DNA of 64,000 nt from contig NZ_JAUALB010000001.1 in assembly GCF_030345795.1 (NCBI RefSeq), positions 1,731,001-1,795,000 of the forward strand, read 5' to 3'. The notes under the pieces are model-generated. The model did not search any database, was not told where the DNA came from, and was given only the letters and a program-made list of their open reading frames with translations. Position numbers and translations under genes: made by a program. Shown here in pieces: positions 54,817-63,624 of the stretch (the stretch's first letter is position 1; each line of letters opens with the position of its first letter). The DNA comes from Micromonospora sp. WMMA1363 (GTDB lineage Bacteria > Actinomycetota > Actinomycetes > Mycobacteriales > Micromonosporaceae).

Positions 54817-56443
54817 GGCCCTGTCTCACTTTCGGTGGTGACGGAGGGTGGCGGGTGTCGTTGTTCCTATGTGGAGGATGTCAACAGACTTGTACAGACG
54901 GTGTTCTCGGGGCTGTCCCCGCTGGTCATCGAGGACGTGACCGACGAGGGTGAGCGGATCGTGGTGCGGGCCCGGACGCCGCGTGACACTGCGGTCTGCC
55001 CGAGGTGCGGGGCCTCGTCCGGACGGGTGCACGGCTATCACTGGCGGACGGTCGCCGACGTTCCGGTCGACGGGCGCCGGGTGGTGGTCCGTGTGCGGGT
55101 GCGGCGTCTGGTGTGCCCCACGCGCGGCTGCCGCCACACCTTCCGTGAACAGGTTCCCGGGGTGCTGGAGCGATACCAGCGCCGCACAGCCCGTTTGAAC
55201 AGGCAGGTCAAAGCCGTCGTCAAGGAGTTAGCGGGCCGGGCAGGGTCGCGTCTGCTGGCGATACTCGCCATGGGCCTGTCCCGTCACACGGCCCTACGCG
55301 CCCTGCTGTGCATCCCGCTGCCCAATGAGCGGACGCCTCGGGTGATCGGCGTTGACGATTTCGCTCTACGCCGGCGGCACCGCTACGCCACCGTGGTGAT
55401 CGACGCCGAGACCCATGAGCGGATCGACGTGCTACCCGACCGCACCGCCGACACCCTCGAAGCGTGGTTACGCGCACATCCCGGCGTCGAGGTCGTATGC
55501 CGCGACGGCTCGGCGACCTACGCCGAGGCCATTCGCCGCGCCCTGCCCGACGCGGTGCAGGTCGCAGACCGGTGGCACCTGTGGCACAACCTCTGTGAAG
55601 CCGCCCTCAGCGAGGTGAAGGCGCACAGTACCTGCTGGGCCCCCGTCCTGGACGCACCCATCTACGACGGCCCCCGCGCGCGGACGACCCAGCAACGCTG
55701 GCACCAGGTCCATGACCTGCTCGACCAAGGCGTGGGCCTGCTGGAGTGCGCCCGCCGTCTGCAGTTGGCCCTGAACACCGTCAAGCGCTACGCGCGAGCC
55801 GACCGGCCCGAGCGGATGCTCCGCGTCCCCAAATACCGTGCCAGCCTCGTCGACCCCTACCGCGAACACCTACGCAAACGTCGAGCCGAGGACCCCAGCG
55901 TCGGCGTCAAGCACCTCTTCGACGAGATCAAGACCCTCGGCTTCACCGGCTGCCTCAACCTCCTGCACAAGTACATCAACCAAGGCCGCGCGGACGCCGA
56001 CCGCAGCCACATCTCCCCACGCCGCCTCGCCCGGATGATCCTCACCAGACCCGACAACCTCAAACCCGAGCGCCGAGATCTACTGGCACGGCTCACCGCA
56101 GCCTGCCCAGAGATGACCCAACTCGCCGCCGCTGTCGGACGCTTCGCCGAGCTCCTGACGCCTCAACCCGCAAACACCGACCGGCTCTCGCACTGGATCC
56201 TGCAGGTTCGCACGGTCGATCTACCTCATCTGCACGCCTTCACCCGAGGCCTGGAACGCGACCGCGACGCCGTGAACGCCGCGCTCACGCTCCCCTACAG
56301 CAACGGCCCCACCGAAGGCGTCAACACCAAGACCAAACGAATCGCACGTCAAATGCACGGACGAGCAGGCTTCACCCTGCTCCGCCACCGCATCCTCCTC
56401 GGATAACAGCACCCACCGTCACCACCGAAAGTGAGACAGGGCC
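54817..56443. mobile_element. ISL3-family insertion sequence inside IS256 left end
   Basis: Inverted repeats of about 28 bp beginning GGCCCTGTCTCACTTTCGGT are found at 54817-54844 and 56416-56443. The 8-bp duplication CAAATAAC flanks them (54809-54816 and 56444-56451). An 8-bp duplication is the ISL3 family hallmark, so the boundaries are exact. Confidence 0.95.
54871..56406 (+). CDS. ISL3-family transposase
   Basis: The start is placed at GTG 54871 since a start at 54835 would lie within the terminal repeat. The roughly 511-residue protein has the N-terminal zinc finger of ISL3 transposases (CPRCGASSGRVHGYHWRT and CPTRGCRHTF). The DDE domain follows, with VIGVDDFALRRRHRYATVVI, CRDGSATYAEAIRRALPDA and the late YSNGPTEGVNTKTKRIARQM block containing the catalytic Glu. 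It is full length and uninterrupted. Confidence 0.92.
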   Translation: MEDVNRLVQTVFSGLSPLVIEDVTDEGERIVVRARTPRDTAVCPRCGASSGRVHGYHWRTVADVPVDGRRVVVRVRVRRLVCPTRGCRHTFREQVPGVLERYQRRTARLNRQVKAVVKELAGRAGSRLLAILAMGLSRHTALRALLCIPLPNERTPRVIGVDDFALRRRHRYATVVIDAETHERIDVLPDRTADTLEAWLRAHPGVEVVCRDGSATYAEAIRRALPDAVQVADRWHLWHNLCEAALSEVKAHSTCWAPVLDAPIYDGPRARTTQQRWHQVHDLLDQGVGLLECARRLQLALNTVKRYARADRPERMLRVPKYRASLVDPYREHLRKRRAEDPSVGVKHLFDEIKTLGFTGCLNLLHKYINQGRADADRSHISPRRLARMILTRPDNLKPERRDLLARLTAACPEMTQLAAAVGRFAELLTPQPANTDRLSHWILQVRTVDLPHLHAFTRGLERDRDAVNAALTLPYSNGPTEGVNTKTKRIARQMHGRAGFTLLRHRILLG

Positions 56444-57681
56444 CAAATAACGGCTGATCGACCGATCAAGGGAGAGACGCCAGATGACGACCGAGACCAC
56501 CGTGGGACAGCCGGCCGTGGAGCCGGTGGGTGCGGTCACGGATGAGCAGTTGATCGCGATGCTGGTCGATCGGGCTCGTGGTGACGGGTTGAAGCTGACC
56601 GGCGAGGGTGGGCTGCTGCAGCAGCTGACGAAGCGGGTCCTCGAGTCGGCGTTGGATGGGGAGATCACCGACCACGTCGGCTACGACAAGCACGACCCGG
56701 CGGGTCGGGGTAGCGGGAACACCCGTAACGGCAGCCGGACCAAGACGGTGCTCACCGACGTCGGGCCGGTCGAGGTGCGGGTCCCACGCGACGCCGCCGG
56801 GACGTTCGAGCCGCAGATCGTGCGTAAGCGGCAGCGGCGTCTGACCGGCGTCGACGACATGGTCCTGTCGCTGTCGGCCAAGGGCCTGACCCACGGCGAG
56901 ATCGCCGCGCACCTGGCTGAGGTCTACGGCGCTGAGGTGTCGAAGCAGACCATCTCCACGATCACCGACAAGGTCATGGACGGCATGGCCGAGTGGCAGA
57001 ACCGGCCCCTGGACCGGGTCTACCCGGTCGTGTTCATCGACGCCATCAACGTCAAGATCAGGGACGGTCAGGTCGCGAACCGGCCGATCTACCTCGCGAT
57101 GGCGGTCACCGTCGACGGCCACCGCGACATCCTCGGTATCTGGGCCGGTGACGGCGGCGAGGGCGCCAAGTACTGGCTGCACGTGCTCACCGAGTTGAAG
57201 AACCGCGGCGTGGCCGACGTGCTGATGCTGGTCTGTGACGGGCTCAAGGGACTGCCGGAGACGGTGGAGACGGTGTGGCCGCGCACGATCGTGCAGACGT
57301 GTGTGGTGCACCTGCTGCGCAACTCGTTCCGCTACGCCGCCCGGCAGGACTGGGACAAGATCGCCAAAGCGCTGCGGCCGGTCTACACCGCGGCGACCGA
57401 GGACGCCGCCACCGAGCGGTTCCTCGAGTTCGCCGAGGCGTGGGGCCGTAAGTATCCGGCGATCGTGAAGCTGTGGGAGAACGCGTGGGCGGAGTTCGTG
57501 CCGTTCCTCGCCTTCGACGTGGAGATCCGCAAGGTCATCTGCTCCACGAACGCGATCGAGTCCGTCAACGCCCGTATCCGCAGGGCCGTGCGAGCTCGTG
57601 GCCACTTCCCGAACGAGCAGGCCGCACTCAAGTGCGTCTACATGGCCTTGATGAGCCTCGACCCGACCGGAGCCGGCCGCC

Positions 57682-59150
57682 CACGGGCACGGCAAAGTCG
57701 GAGAGTGCTCGTGTGAGGACTTTGTGTTGTGGTCCAGAGTGGATTTGACGGGGCGGGCACGGCTCCGGTGATCTTGAGGTTGTCTACGCCTTCGGATCAC
57801 CCTGTGGAGTACCGTGCCCGCGCCTGCATCATTGCTGATCAACGCTGTCCAAGACCAGCCGGACGAGCAGACACGACCGGTCCTGTTGGGCCGTAACAGG
57901 CAGGAAAGCCTGGTCGCGGCGCTGTCGGAGGTTTCTGATCCGCGGGACGCGCGAGGGATCCGGCATCGGTTGCCGACGGTGGTCGGGTTGGCCCTGGCGG
58001 CGGTGCTGGCCGGCAATACGTCGGTGTACGCGATCGGGCAGTGGATCGCCGGGTGTTCACAGAAGACCCTGAAGGTGTTCGGCGCCCGGGTGGCTCCGGC
58101 GACCGGCCGGTATGTCGGTCCGGATGAGAAGACGGTGCGCGGGTTGTGCGCCCGGCTCGACGGTGACGTGCTGGACGCGGTGATGGGTCGGTGGCTGCAG
58201 CGGCGTGCCCTGGCGGCGCAGCGGGCGAAGGCGCGGACCGGGGTACGGCCCCCGCGAGGTCGTAAGGCCCGTCGCCGGGCCAAGGCCGCTGGCCAGCGCC
58301 GCTGGCGGGCCAGTACACGCGGTCGGCACCGGCCGCGGCTGATCCAGGTCGCGGTGGACGGCAAGACCAGCCGCGGTGCGAAGAGCGCCGGCAACCCGGC
58401 GCCGCACCTGCTCGCCGCGTTGTCATGCGTGGGGGTGGTACTCGCCCAGCGCCAGGTCGACGGCAAAAGCAATGAGATCACCGCGTTCGTACCGCTGTTG
58501 ACGCCCCTCGAGCTGGCCGGCCAGGTGGTGACGGCCGACGCGATGCAGACGCAGCGTAAGCATGCCCGATGGCTGCGCCAGGTCAAGGACGCGCACTTCA
58601 TCTTCCCGGTGCTGGACAACCAGCCCACCCTGTTCGACCGGCTCGACGCTCTGGACTGGGCCGGGGTGCCGGTCACCGCGTGGAGCGTGGACGACGACCG
58701 GGGCCGGCACGAGCGACGCACCATCCAGGTCATACCCGCTCCGCCCGAGGTGAACTTCCCGCACGTCGCGCAGGTGTTCCTGATCGAACGGACCGTCACC
58801 GTCAAAGGCAAGACCAGCTACCAGGCGATGCTGTATGTCACCAGCCTCACCGCCGAGCAGGCCGACCCCGCTGACCTGCTCGCGTACGTGCGCCAACACT
58901 GGGGAATCGAGGTTCTGCACTGGGTGAGGGATGTGACCCTCGGCGAGGACGCCTCCCGGGTCCGGACCGGTAACACGCCACGCGTCATGGCAACCCTACG
59001 AAACGTAGTGGTCAGCCTGCTCAGAATCCACGACACCACCAACATCGCCGCCGCGCTGCGATACAACGCCCGCACGAACCGCCGGATCCTCAAACTCCTG
59101 GACCTTCTACCAGCCTAAACACCCCACCCGCCGACTTTGCCGTGCCCGTG
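57682..59150. mobile_element. ISAs1-family insertion sequence inside IS256 transposase
   Basis: Ends are the inverted repeats CACGGGCACGGCAAAGTCGG (57682-57701 and, reversed, 59131-59150). The 10-bp duplication GCCGGCCGCC lies on both sides (57672-57681 and 59151-59160). Excision in silico restores the IS256 frame. The element carries one intact transposase. Confidence 0.95.
57814..59118 (+). CDS. ISAs1-family transposase
   Basis: This 434-residue protein starts from GTG 57814. ISAs1 features are an N-terminal DDE_Tnp_1-associated domain ([19 protein letters not shown]), then [16 protein letters not shown] with the catalytic Asp, [17 protein letters not shown] with the second, and [20 protein letters not shown] with the Glu. 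All catalytic residues are present. Confidence 0.92.
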   Translation: MPAPASLLINAVQDQPDEQTRPVLLGRNRQESLVAALSEVSDPRDARGIRHRLPTVVGLALAAVLAGNTSVYAIGQWIAGCSQKTLKVFGARVAPATGRYVGPDEKTVRGLCARLDGDVLDAVMGRWLQRRALAAQRAKARTGVRPPRGRKARRRAKAAGQRRWRASTRGRHRPRLIQVAVDGKTSRGAKSAGNPAPHLLAALSCVGVVLAQRQVDGKSNEITAFVPLLTPLELAGQVVTADAMQTQRKHARWLRQVKDAHFIFPVLDNQPTLFDRLDALDWAGVPVTAWSVDDDRGRHERRTIQVIPAPPEVNFPHVAQVFLIERTVTVKGKTSYQAMLYVTSLTAEQADPADLLAYVRQHWGIEVLHWVRDVTLGEDASRVRTGNTPRVMATLRNVVVSLLRIHDTTNIAAALRYNARTNRRILKLLDLLPA

Positions 59151-59534
59151 GCCGGCCGCCGACGCTGGACCATGCGCTGGAAAGCACCACTGAACGCCTT
59201 CCAGATCGCCTTCGAAGGCCGGCTCACCCCGGCCAACAACTGACCACCTCAACAACCAAGATCAGCCGTTAACTTGACACTCCCGCCGACTCCGGCTACG
59301 AAAGCGCAGGCCACGGCATCAAGACCCCGATCAAACAGCCCGCCGACGGCAGCCGGCTCGCGTCCGACAACCGCGCCTACAACCGGCTGCTACGCGGCCT
59401 GCGCTGGCAGGGCGAACGCGGCTTCGCCATCCTGATCGGACGCTGGACAACACTTCGCCACACCACCGCCAGCCCACGCCGAATCGGCGACATCGTCGCC
59501 GCCGCTCTGCACCTGACCCACGTCGAATACAAAT

Positions 59535-61192
59535 GGGTGCGGCTCCTCTGAGGTGATCGTCTATTGTGGGATGGCACCGCCGAGGTAGCGGCTGTTGTGG
59601 ATGCGTTGTTGTTCCTGGGCCAGGTGCCAGGTCCAGTACTGGTCGAAGTCGCCGTTGCTGATCAGGGTGCGGAGTTTGAGGATTGCTTCGGCGCCGTCGA
59701 GGCCCCAGCGAGCGCCGGTGACGTCCATACGATCTTTGACCAGGTGGCGGCAGGCGCCTTCGATCACCCCGGTGGCGATCGGCCACCCGTTGGCCAGCGC
59801 GGTCGGGTAGTCCAGGTACGGTTTTTTGGCCAGCAGGTAGGCGGCGGCGACATCGGCGGGTTTGCGTTTGCCGGGGTCCAGGCCGTGGTAGGTGGCCTTG
59901 CGTCGGATGGCTGCGGCGACTATGCCGGCCCGTCCGGCCAACACCTGCCGGGCCTGGGCGCGGACCCACCGTTCGGCGTTCGGGTCGCCCTCCGGGTGGA
60001 AACACCAGGTGGCCTTCCAGAGGTACTCGATGACGTGGATGAAGTCCACAACAACCGGCAAGGTGATCTTGCGGGTTTTGGCCTCGGCGTGGATCCGGTC
60101 GATCTGGTGGGTGTTGCCGTCGACCAGGGCGATCCAGGTCCGAGCGTGGTCGGGGTCGCGGCGGTCGGCCTCGGCGAACCCGGCGGCGATCACCGCCGCG
60201 GCGTCGTCGGTCACGCTGGCGTGCAGCCACTTGCCGGAGGTGACCGGCGCCGGGGTAGCAGTTTGGGCCGCTTCGGGGTCCTCGGGCAGGATGTCGGCGA
60301 TGGTGCGCGGCTTGCCGGTCACGTCGAAGACCGCGGCGACCTCGCACATCCGCTTGCGGTTGCGTTTCTCGCCCTTGGACCGGCGGCCGGCCAGTTTCTG
60401 GCTGACCGCGGCCTTGGCGGTGCCCGCGCGGAGCCCGTCGGGGCGCATCACCACCCCTTTGGCGTCGAAGGACAACGCCAGCACATCATCATCGGCCGAC
60501 CAGTCCGGGGCGTGGGCGGTGTAGAAGGCATCCACATCTATCGCCGCTGCGGCGGCCAACGCCTCGACCTGCCGTTTCCCGATACGCACCGTGGTGGCCC
60601 GCTCAATCGCGGCCGCCGCGTCGGTGAACGAGCCGCGGGCCGCCTCGGCCGCGGCCAACCGGCGCAGTCCATGCGAGTGCTTCTCCACGGGCAGGTTCAA
60701 CACCGCGTCCGCCGGGTTCAGATCGGCCCGCGCCCGCGCCCGGTAGGCGATACGCGTCACCACCACCTCACCGAACCGGGTGGCCAGCGTCCGCTGCCGC
60801 CCCCGCTCGGCCCACCCCCGCAGATGGCTATCGGCGTCGGTCACCTCGTCGAGCCGTTCCTCCCGACTGGCACGAAGATCCAGACTGTCCTGCAACAACT
60901 GACACAGCAACCGCATGCCATCGGTATGCAGCCGCTCCTCCAGTTCGGCGTGAGTCATCCCCGCCGCATGCTCACCGGACAGGAAGTCCACCATCGCGCC
61001 GAACCGCACGGATGAGCCGGCGAAAGCATCGTCCGCCGTCTCGGATGCGTACTCTTGCACCGGGCTCCCTCTTTGCTGATGTTCGTGTCTCGCAACCGAC
61101 GAACATAGCGGGAGGATCCCTTTCACCATCACAACCAGTAACACATCCCCAGGCCACACAGCGTGTCGCCGCACCTCACCAGAGCCGCACCC
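59535..61192. mobile_element. ISKra4-family insertion sequence
   Basis: The ends are imperfect inverted repeats reading inward as GGGTGCGGCTCCTCTGAGGTG (59535 on) and GGGTGCGGCTCTGGTGAGGTG (from 61192). The 9-bp duplication AATACAAAT is present at 59526-59534 and 61193-61201. Removing the element rejoins the IS5 fragment in frame, which confirms the boundaries. Confidence 0.93.
59561..61060 (-). CDS. ISKra4-family transposase
   Basis: The GTG at 61060 is chosen because GAGGGAG sits at the proper distance; longer in-frame starts reach outside the element. The 499-residue protein matches ISKra4 transposases: LALSFDAKGVVMRPDGL and KWLHASV follow a basic linker, WIALVDGNTHQIDRI carries a catalytic Asp, VVVDFIHVIEYLWKATWCF follows, and GWPIATGVIEGACRHLVKDR carries the Glu. 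Full length. Confidence 0.9.
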   Translation of the reverse strand: MQEYASETADDAFAGSSVRFGAMVDFLSGEHAAGMTHAELEERLHTDGMRLLCQLLQDSLDLRASREERLDEVTDADSHLRGWAERGRQRTLATRFGEVVVTRIAYRARARADLNPADAVLNLPVEKHSHGLRRLAAAEAARGSFTDAAAAIERATTVRIGKRQVEALAAAAAIDVDAFYTAHAPDWSADDDVLALSFDAKGVVMRPDGLRAGTAKAAVSQKLAGRRSKGEKRNRKRMCEVAAVFDVTGKPRTIADILPEDPEAAQTATPAPVTSGKWLHASVTDDAAAVIAAGFAEADRRDPDHARTWIALVDGNTHQIDRIHAEAKTRKITLPVVVDFIHVIEYLWKATWCFHPEGDPNAERWVRAQARQVLAGRAGIVAAAIRRKATYHGLDPGKRKPADVAAAYLLAKKPYLDYPTALANGWPIATGVIEGACRHLVKDRMDVTGARWGLDGAEAILKLRTLISNGDFDQYWTWHLAQEQQRIHNSRYLGGAIPQ

Positions 61193-61829
61193 AATACAAA
61201 TACCTACCGCAAAGTTGCTGAGATCACCTCTTGCGAACACGAACGTGGAAAGCGAGGCAGAGACGGATGGCGGCCTCGTGGACTGCGGTGCTGTACGAGA
61301 GATGGAGGTTGTTTGGCCCTCCGGAGCCGGCGTGCGGAAGCAGGCTTCAAACCACCACGAGGGGCGTTGGCTGAAGACCGTCGTCCTGAGCGTCGTTGGA
61401 AAAGGCGCGGCATGATCGCGTCAGGTGTGGACCGGGAAGATGAGCGATGAACGTCGAGTTCTCTGCCGTTGACGTGTCGAAACTCAGTCAGATGACATCA
61501 AAACCGAGGCCGGAGGTGAGTCTCGGGAAGAGCCTGGGGGATAGCCGCTTACTGCCCAGGTGGTGTCCGGCATATAGGCAGCATGAGCCCGGTCCAGGCT
61601 CTCGTATGGAACGTGTGAAGGCGGACCCCGATACCGCCCGTTGGGTGACCGGCGGCGAGAGGGAGAACTCCAAGCGGCGGAAACCGCGAGGAGCGGAGTA
61701 CCGATGCGGGGACGCTGGCGGACTCGCCCGTAGTAGCTGTGAACCGCCTGCGTATCGCAGTGGGTCGGGGAGCGAAGGGGCGGGGTCGTTCAGGCTGGCG
61801 CGGGCGGTCAACCGTGAGGGAGGAACCGC

Positions 61830-63074
61830 GTGAGTCAGTCAGGGTTGACAGGTAAGTCGCACGACATCCCCAAGCGGCTGGTCTGGGCCGCGTGGTTGAA
61901 GGTGAAGGGTAACGGCGGAGCGGCCGGGGCCGACGGCGTGACGATCGAACAGTTCGAGGAGCGGTTGACTGACAACCTCTACCGGCTGTGGAACCGCATG
62001 TCGTCGGGCAGCTACTTTCCCGGCCCGGTCCGGGCGGTGGAGATCCCCAAGAAGGGTGGAACCAGGATTCTGGGCATACCCAACGTGGTCGACCGGGTGG
62101 CGCAGACGGCGGCGGTGCTGGTGCTGGAGCCGGAGGTGGAGAAGGTGTTCCACGACGACTCCTACGGCTATCGTCCCGGACGGTCCCCGGTGGATGCGGT
62201 GCGGGTGTGCCGGCAGCGGTGTTTCAAGAAGGACTGGGTCGTCGACCTGGACGTCAAAGCCTTCTTCGATTCGGTGCCGTGGGAGCTGATGCTCAAGGCG
62301 GTGGCACGACACGCGGCCCAGCCGTGGGTCATGCTGTATGTGCAGCGCTGGTTGAAGGCGCCGATGCTGATGCCCGACGGAACCTTGGCCTGCCGGACGA
62401 AGGGGACACCGCAGGGTGGCCCGATCTCCCCGTTGATCGCCAACATCTTCCTGCACTACGGCTTCGACACCTGGATGTCCCGGGAGTTTCCCGGGGTCGG
62501 GTTCGAGCGGTTCGCAGACGATGTGGTGGTCCACTGCGTGACCGAACGTCAGGCGCACCAGATGCGGCAGGCGATCGATCGCCGGTTCGCGGACATCGGG
62601 TTGCAGGTGCATCCCGACAAGACGCGCATCGTGTACTGCAAGGACGACCGGCGTCGCCTGGACTACGGCCAGGTGACGTTCACGTTCTGCGGATACGCGT
62701 TTCGTCCCCGCAAGACCTTCGTCCGGGGGAAGTCCCGAACGGGGTTCCTGCCAGCGGTGGCTCCGGGGAAGCTGGCCGACATGAGCCGCAAGGTCGCGTC
62801 CTGGCGGCTACATCGGCGCACGACCGAAAACCTGGCCGACCTCGCGGAAGAGATCAACCCGGCCCTACGGGGCTGGTTGAACTACTTCACCGTGTTCTAC
62901 CCGAGCGCGGTGAACCCGATCGGCAAGCGTGTCGACCGCCATCTGATGCGCTGGGGGAAGTGGAAGTACAAGCGACTCAAACGCAGTGACGACCGGGCGC
63001 GGGCATGGTTGATGGGAGTCCGACAACGGACACCGAACCTATTCGCTCACTGGACACTGCGGTACACGACCTGA
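61830..63074 (+). CDS. ltrA: Group II intron reverse transcriptase/maturase
   Basis: This 414-residue protein has the RT core of group II intron-encoded proteins: GADGVTIEQFEERL, IPKKGGTRILGIPNVVDR, DDSYGYRPGRSPVDAV, WVVDLDVKAFFDSVPW with a catalytic Asp, GTPQGGPISPLIANIFL and the active-site box FADD (usually YADD) at about residue 228. A C-terminal maturase domain follows (LRGWLNYFTVFYPS). There is no HNH endonuclease domain, as in many bacterial introns. It helps the RNA splice and copies it at new sites. Confidence 0.93.
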   Translation: MSQSGLTGKSHDIPKRLVWAAWLKVKGNGGAAGADGVTIEQFEERLTDNLYRLWNRMSSGSYFPGPVRAVEIPKKGGTRILGIPNVVDRVAQTAAVLVLEPEVEKVFHDDSYGYRPGRSPVDAVRVCRQRCFKKDWVVDLDVKAFFDSVPWELMLKAVARHAAQPWVMLYVQRWLKAPMLMPDGTLACRTKGTPQGGPISPLIANIFLHYGFDTWMSREFPGVGFERFADDVVVHCVTERQAHQMRQAIDRRFADIGLQVHPDKTRIVYCKDDRRRLDYGQVTFTFCGYAFRPRKTFVRGKSRTGFLPAVAPGKLADMSRKVASWRLHRRTTENLADLAEEINPALRGWLNYFTVFYPSAVNPIGKRVDRHLMRWGKWKYKRLKRSDDRARAWLMGVRQRTPNLFAHWTLRYTT

Positions 63075-63088
63075 TAACCGAACGGCAC

Positions 63089-63122
63089 GAGCCGGATAAG
63101 CCGAGAGGCTTACGTCCGGATC
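63089..63122 (+). ncRNA. Group II intron domain V
   Basis: GAGCCGGATAAGCC, a GAGA tetraloop, then GGCTTACGTCCGGATC forms the 34-nt catalytic hairpin with its two-base bulge, in the correct position just after the maturase stop. It is the best conserved part of group II introns. Confidence 0.9.
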
Positions 63123-63316
63123 TGTGGGGGACGGCGGGTGAGACTCCCGCCGTCTACCCGGCAGTTGACATCCGGCCGACCCTGGATCCCCGCAATCAAC
63201 TGATGACCTGAGTAGTTACCGGACATCTTGCCGTACCGGAATCGAGACGTGAATCGACTAGCACCGGCGCGAAGGTGAAATAAACGTCCAGTCAGGCCCG
63301 ACACGCAATTCGACAG

Positions 63317-63523
63317 CTACCACTCGGAATCATTAGATCCCGTCTCGTAATCAACCGCAGAAACATATTCCCAAGGCTTCCCAGCCTTCTTCTCGTATGC
63401 CTTCTGAGCGACGTAAAGGATCCCCTCCGCGCTTGGAAGGTGGGAGTTGGTAAAGTCTTGTAAAGACGGCGCCGACCCGCCGGGCAGATATCCCCCGTCG
63501 GGCCGCCGCACCAATAACCACAA
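63317..63523 (-). CDS. Unidentified small protein, possibly a gene fragment
   Basis: The reverse strand stays open from about 63592 to the stop at 63317. It encodes a protein-like, compositionally normal sequence including PDGGYLPGGSAPSLQDFTNS, YVAQKAYEKKAGKPW and a polar C-terminus SAVDYETGSNDSEW. No ATG or GTG start lies in the frame (TTG 63523 is the first candidate), and the residues before it (PEWNHLAALPGGLY) also look genuine. The 5' part may be missing or frameshifted. GC content is lower than in the rest of the window. Family not recognised. Confidence 0.45.
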   Translation of the reverse strand: MWLLVRRPDGGYLPGGSAPSLQDFTNSHLPSAEGILYVAQKAYEKKAGKPWEYVSAVDYETGSNDSEW

Positions 63524-63624
63524 CCACGCGCATCGCCGATAAAGTCCACCAGGAAGCGCGGCCAGGTGATTCCACTCTGGCGCACTCGTATGCTACCCCC
63601 AGGCAGAACCTTGCATTTAAAAGA

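Larger units (their letters stand above)
56484..59243 (+). pseudogene. IS256-family (mutator-type) transposase split by ISAs1
   Basis: From ATG 56484 (after GGGAGAG) the frame runs to 57681. Its last 27 codons (RRRWTMRWKAPLNAF to GRLTPANN, stop 59243) lie beyond the ISAs1 element. Removing the element and one 10-bp duplication joins them in frame, giving about 426 residues. Mutator motifs are clear: GYDKHDPAGRGSGNTRNG, VFIDAINVKIRDGQV with the catalytic Asp, and CDGLKGLPETVE with the second. The truncated protein as encoded keeps the DDE core but loses the C-terminus, so activity is doubtful. Confidence 0.9.
54800..59284. mobile_element. IS256-family element, interrupted by ISL3 and ISAs1
   Basis: The left end reads GGGACTGTACAAATAACGGC and then TGATC once the ISL3 element is removed (54800-54816 joined to 56452 on). 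The right end complement reads GGGAGTGTCAAGTTAACGGC and then TGATC (59260-59284). These imperfect inverted repeats bracket an IS256 transposase. The ISL3 element sits in the left repeat and an ISAs1 element in the transposase. No target duplication is shared by the outer flanks (GGCGTCAA and GCCGACTC), so the outside has been rearranged. Confidence 0.88.
59285..61221 (+). pseudogene. IS5-family transposase C-terminal fragment, split by ISKra4
   Basis: Immediately after the IS256 end the frame reads ADSGYESAGHGIKTPIKQP, RLASDNRAYNRLLRGLRWQG and IGDIVAAALHLTHVEYK to 59534. After removal of the ISKra4 element and one 9-bp duplication it resumes at 61202 and ends YLPQSC with a stop at 61221. This is the C-terminal third of an IS5-type (DDE_Tnp_4) transposase. 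Its 5' part has been lost on the IS256 side. Confidence 0.85.
61332..63170 (+). mobile_element. Group II intron with reverse transcriptase (5' end approximate)
   Basis: A reverse-transcriptase/maturase gene is preceded by about 500 bases of structured non-coding sequence. That sequence includes GAGCGGAGTACCGATGCGGG and GCCCGTAGTAG, reminiscent of bacterial intron domain IV/IEP-leader regions. A 34-nt domain V hairpin and a domain VI-like hairpin follow the gene. The 3' end falls near CTACCCGGCAG (about 63170). The 5' end is uncertain: GTGCG at 61332 and GTGTG at 61425 both fit the GUGYG consensus. Confidence 0.75.

Noticed and set aside
56466..58811. Very long minus-strand frame across the IS256 and ISAs1 elements
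   Set aside because: It spans two unrelated elements antisense to intact transposase motifs and has no protein features of its own.
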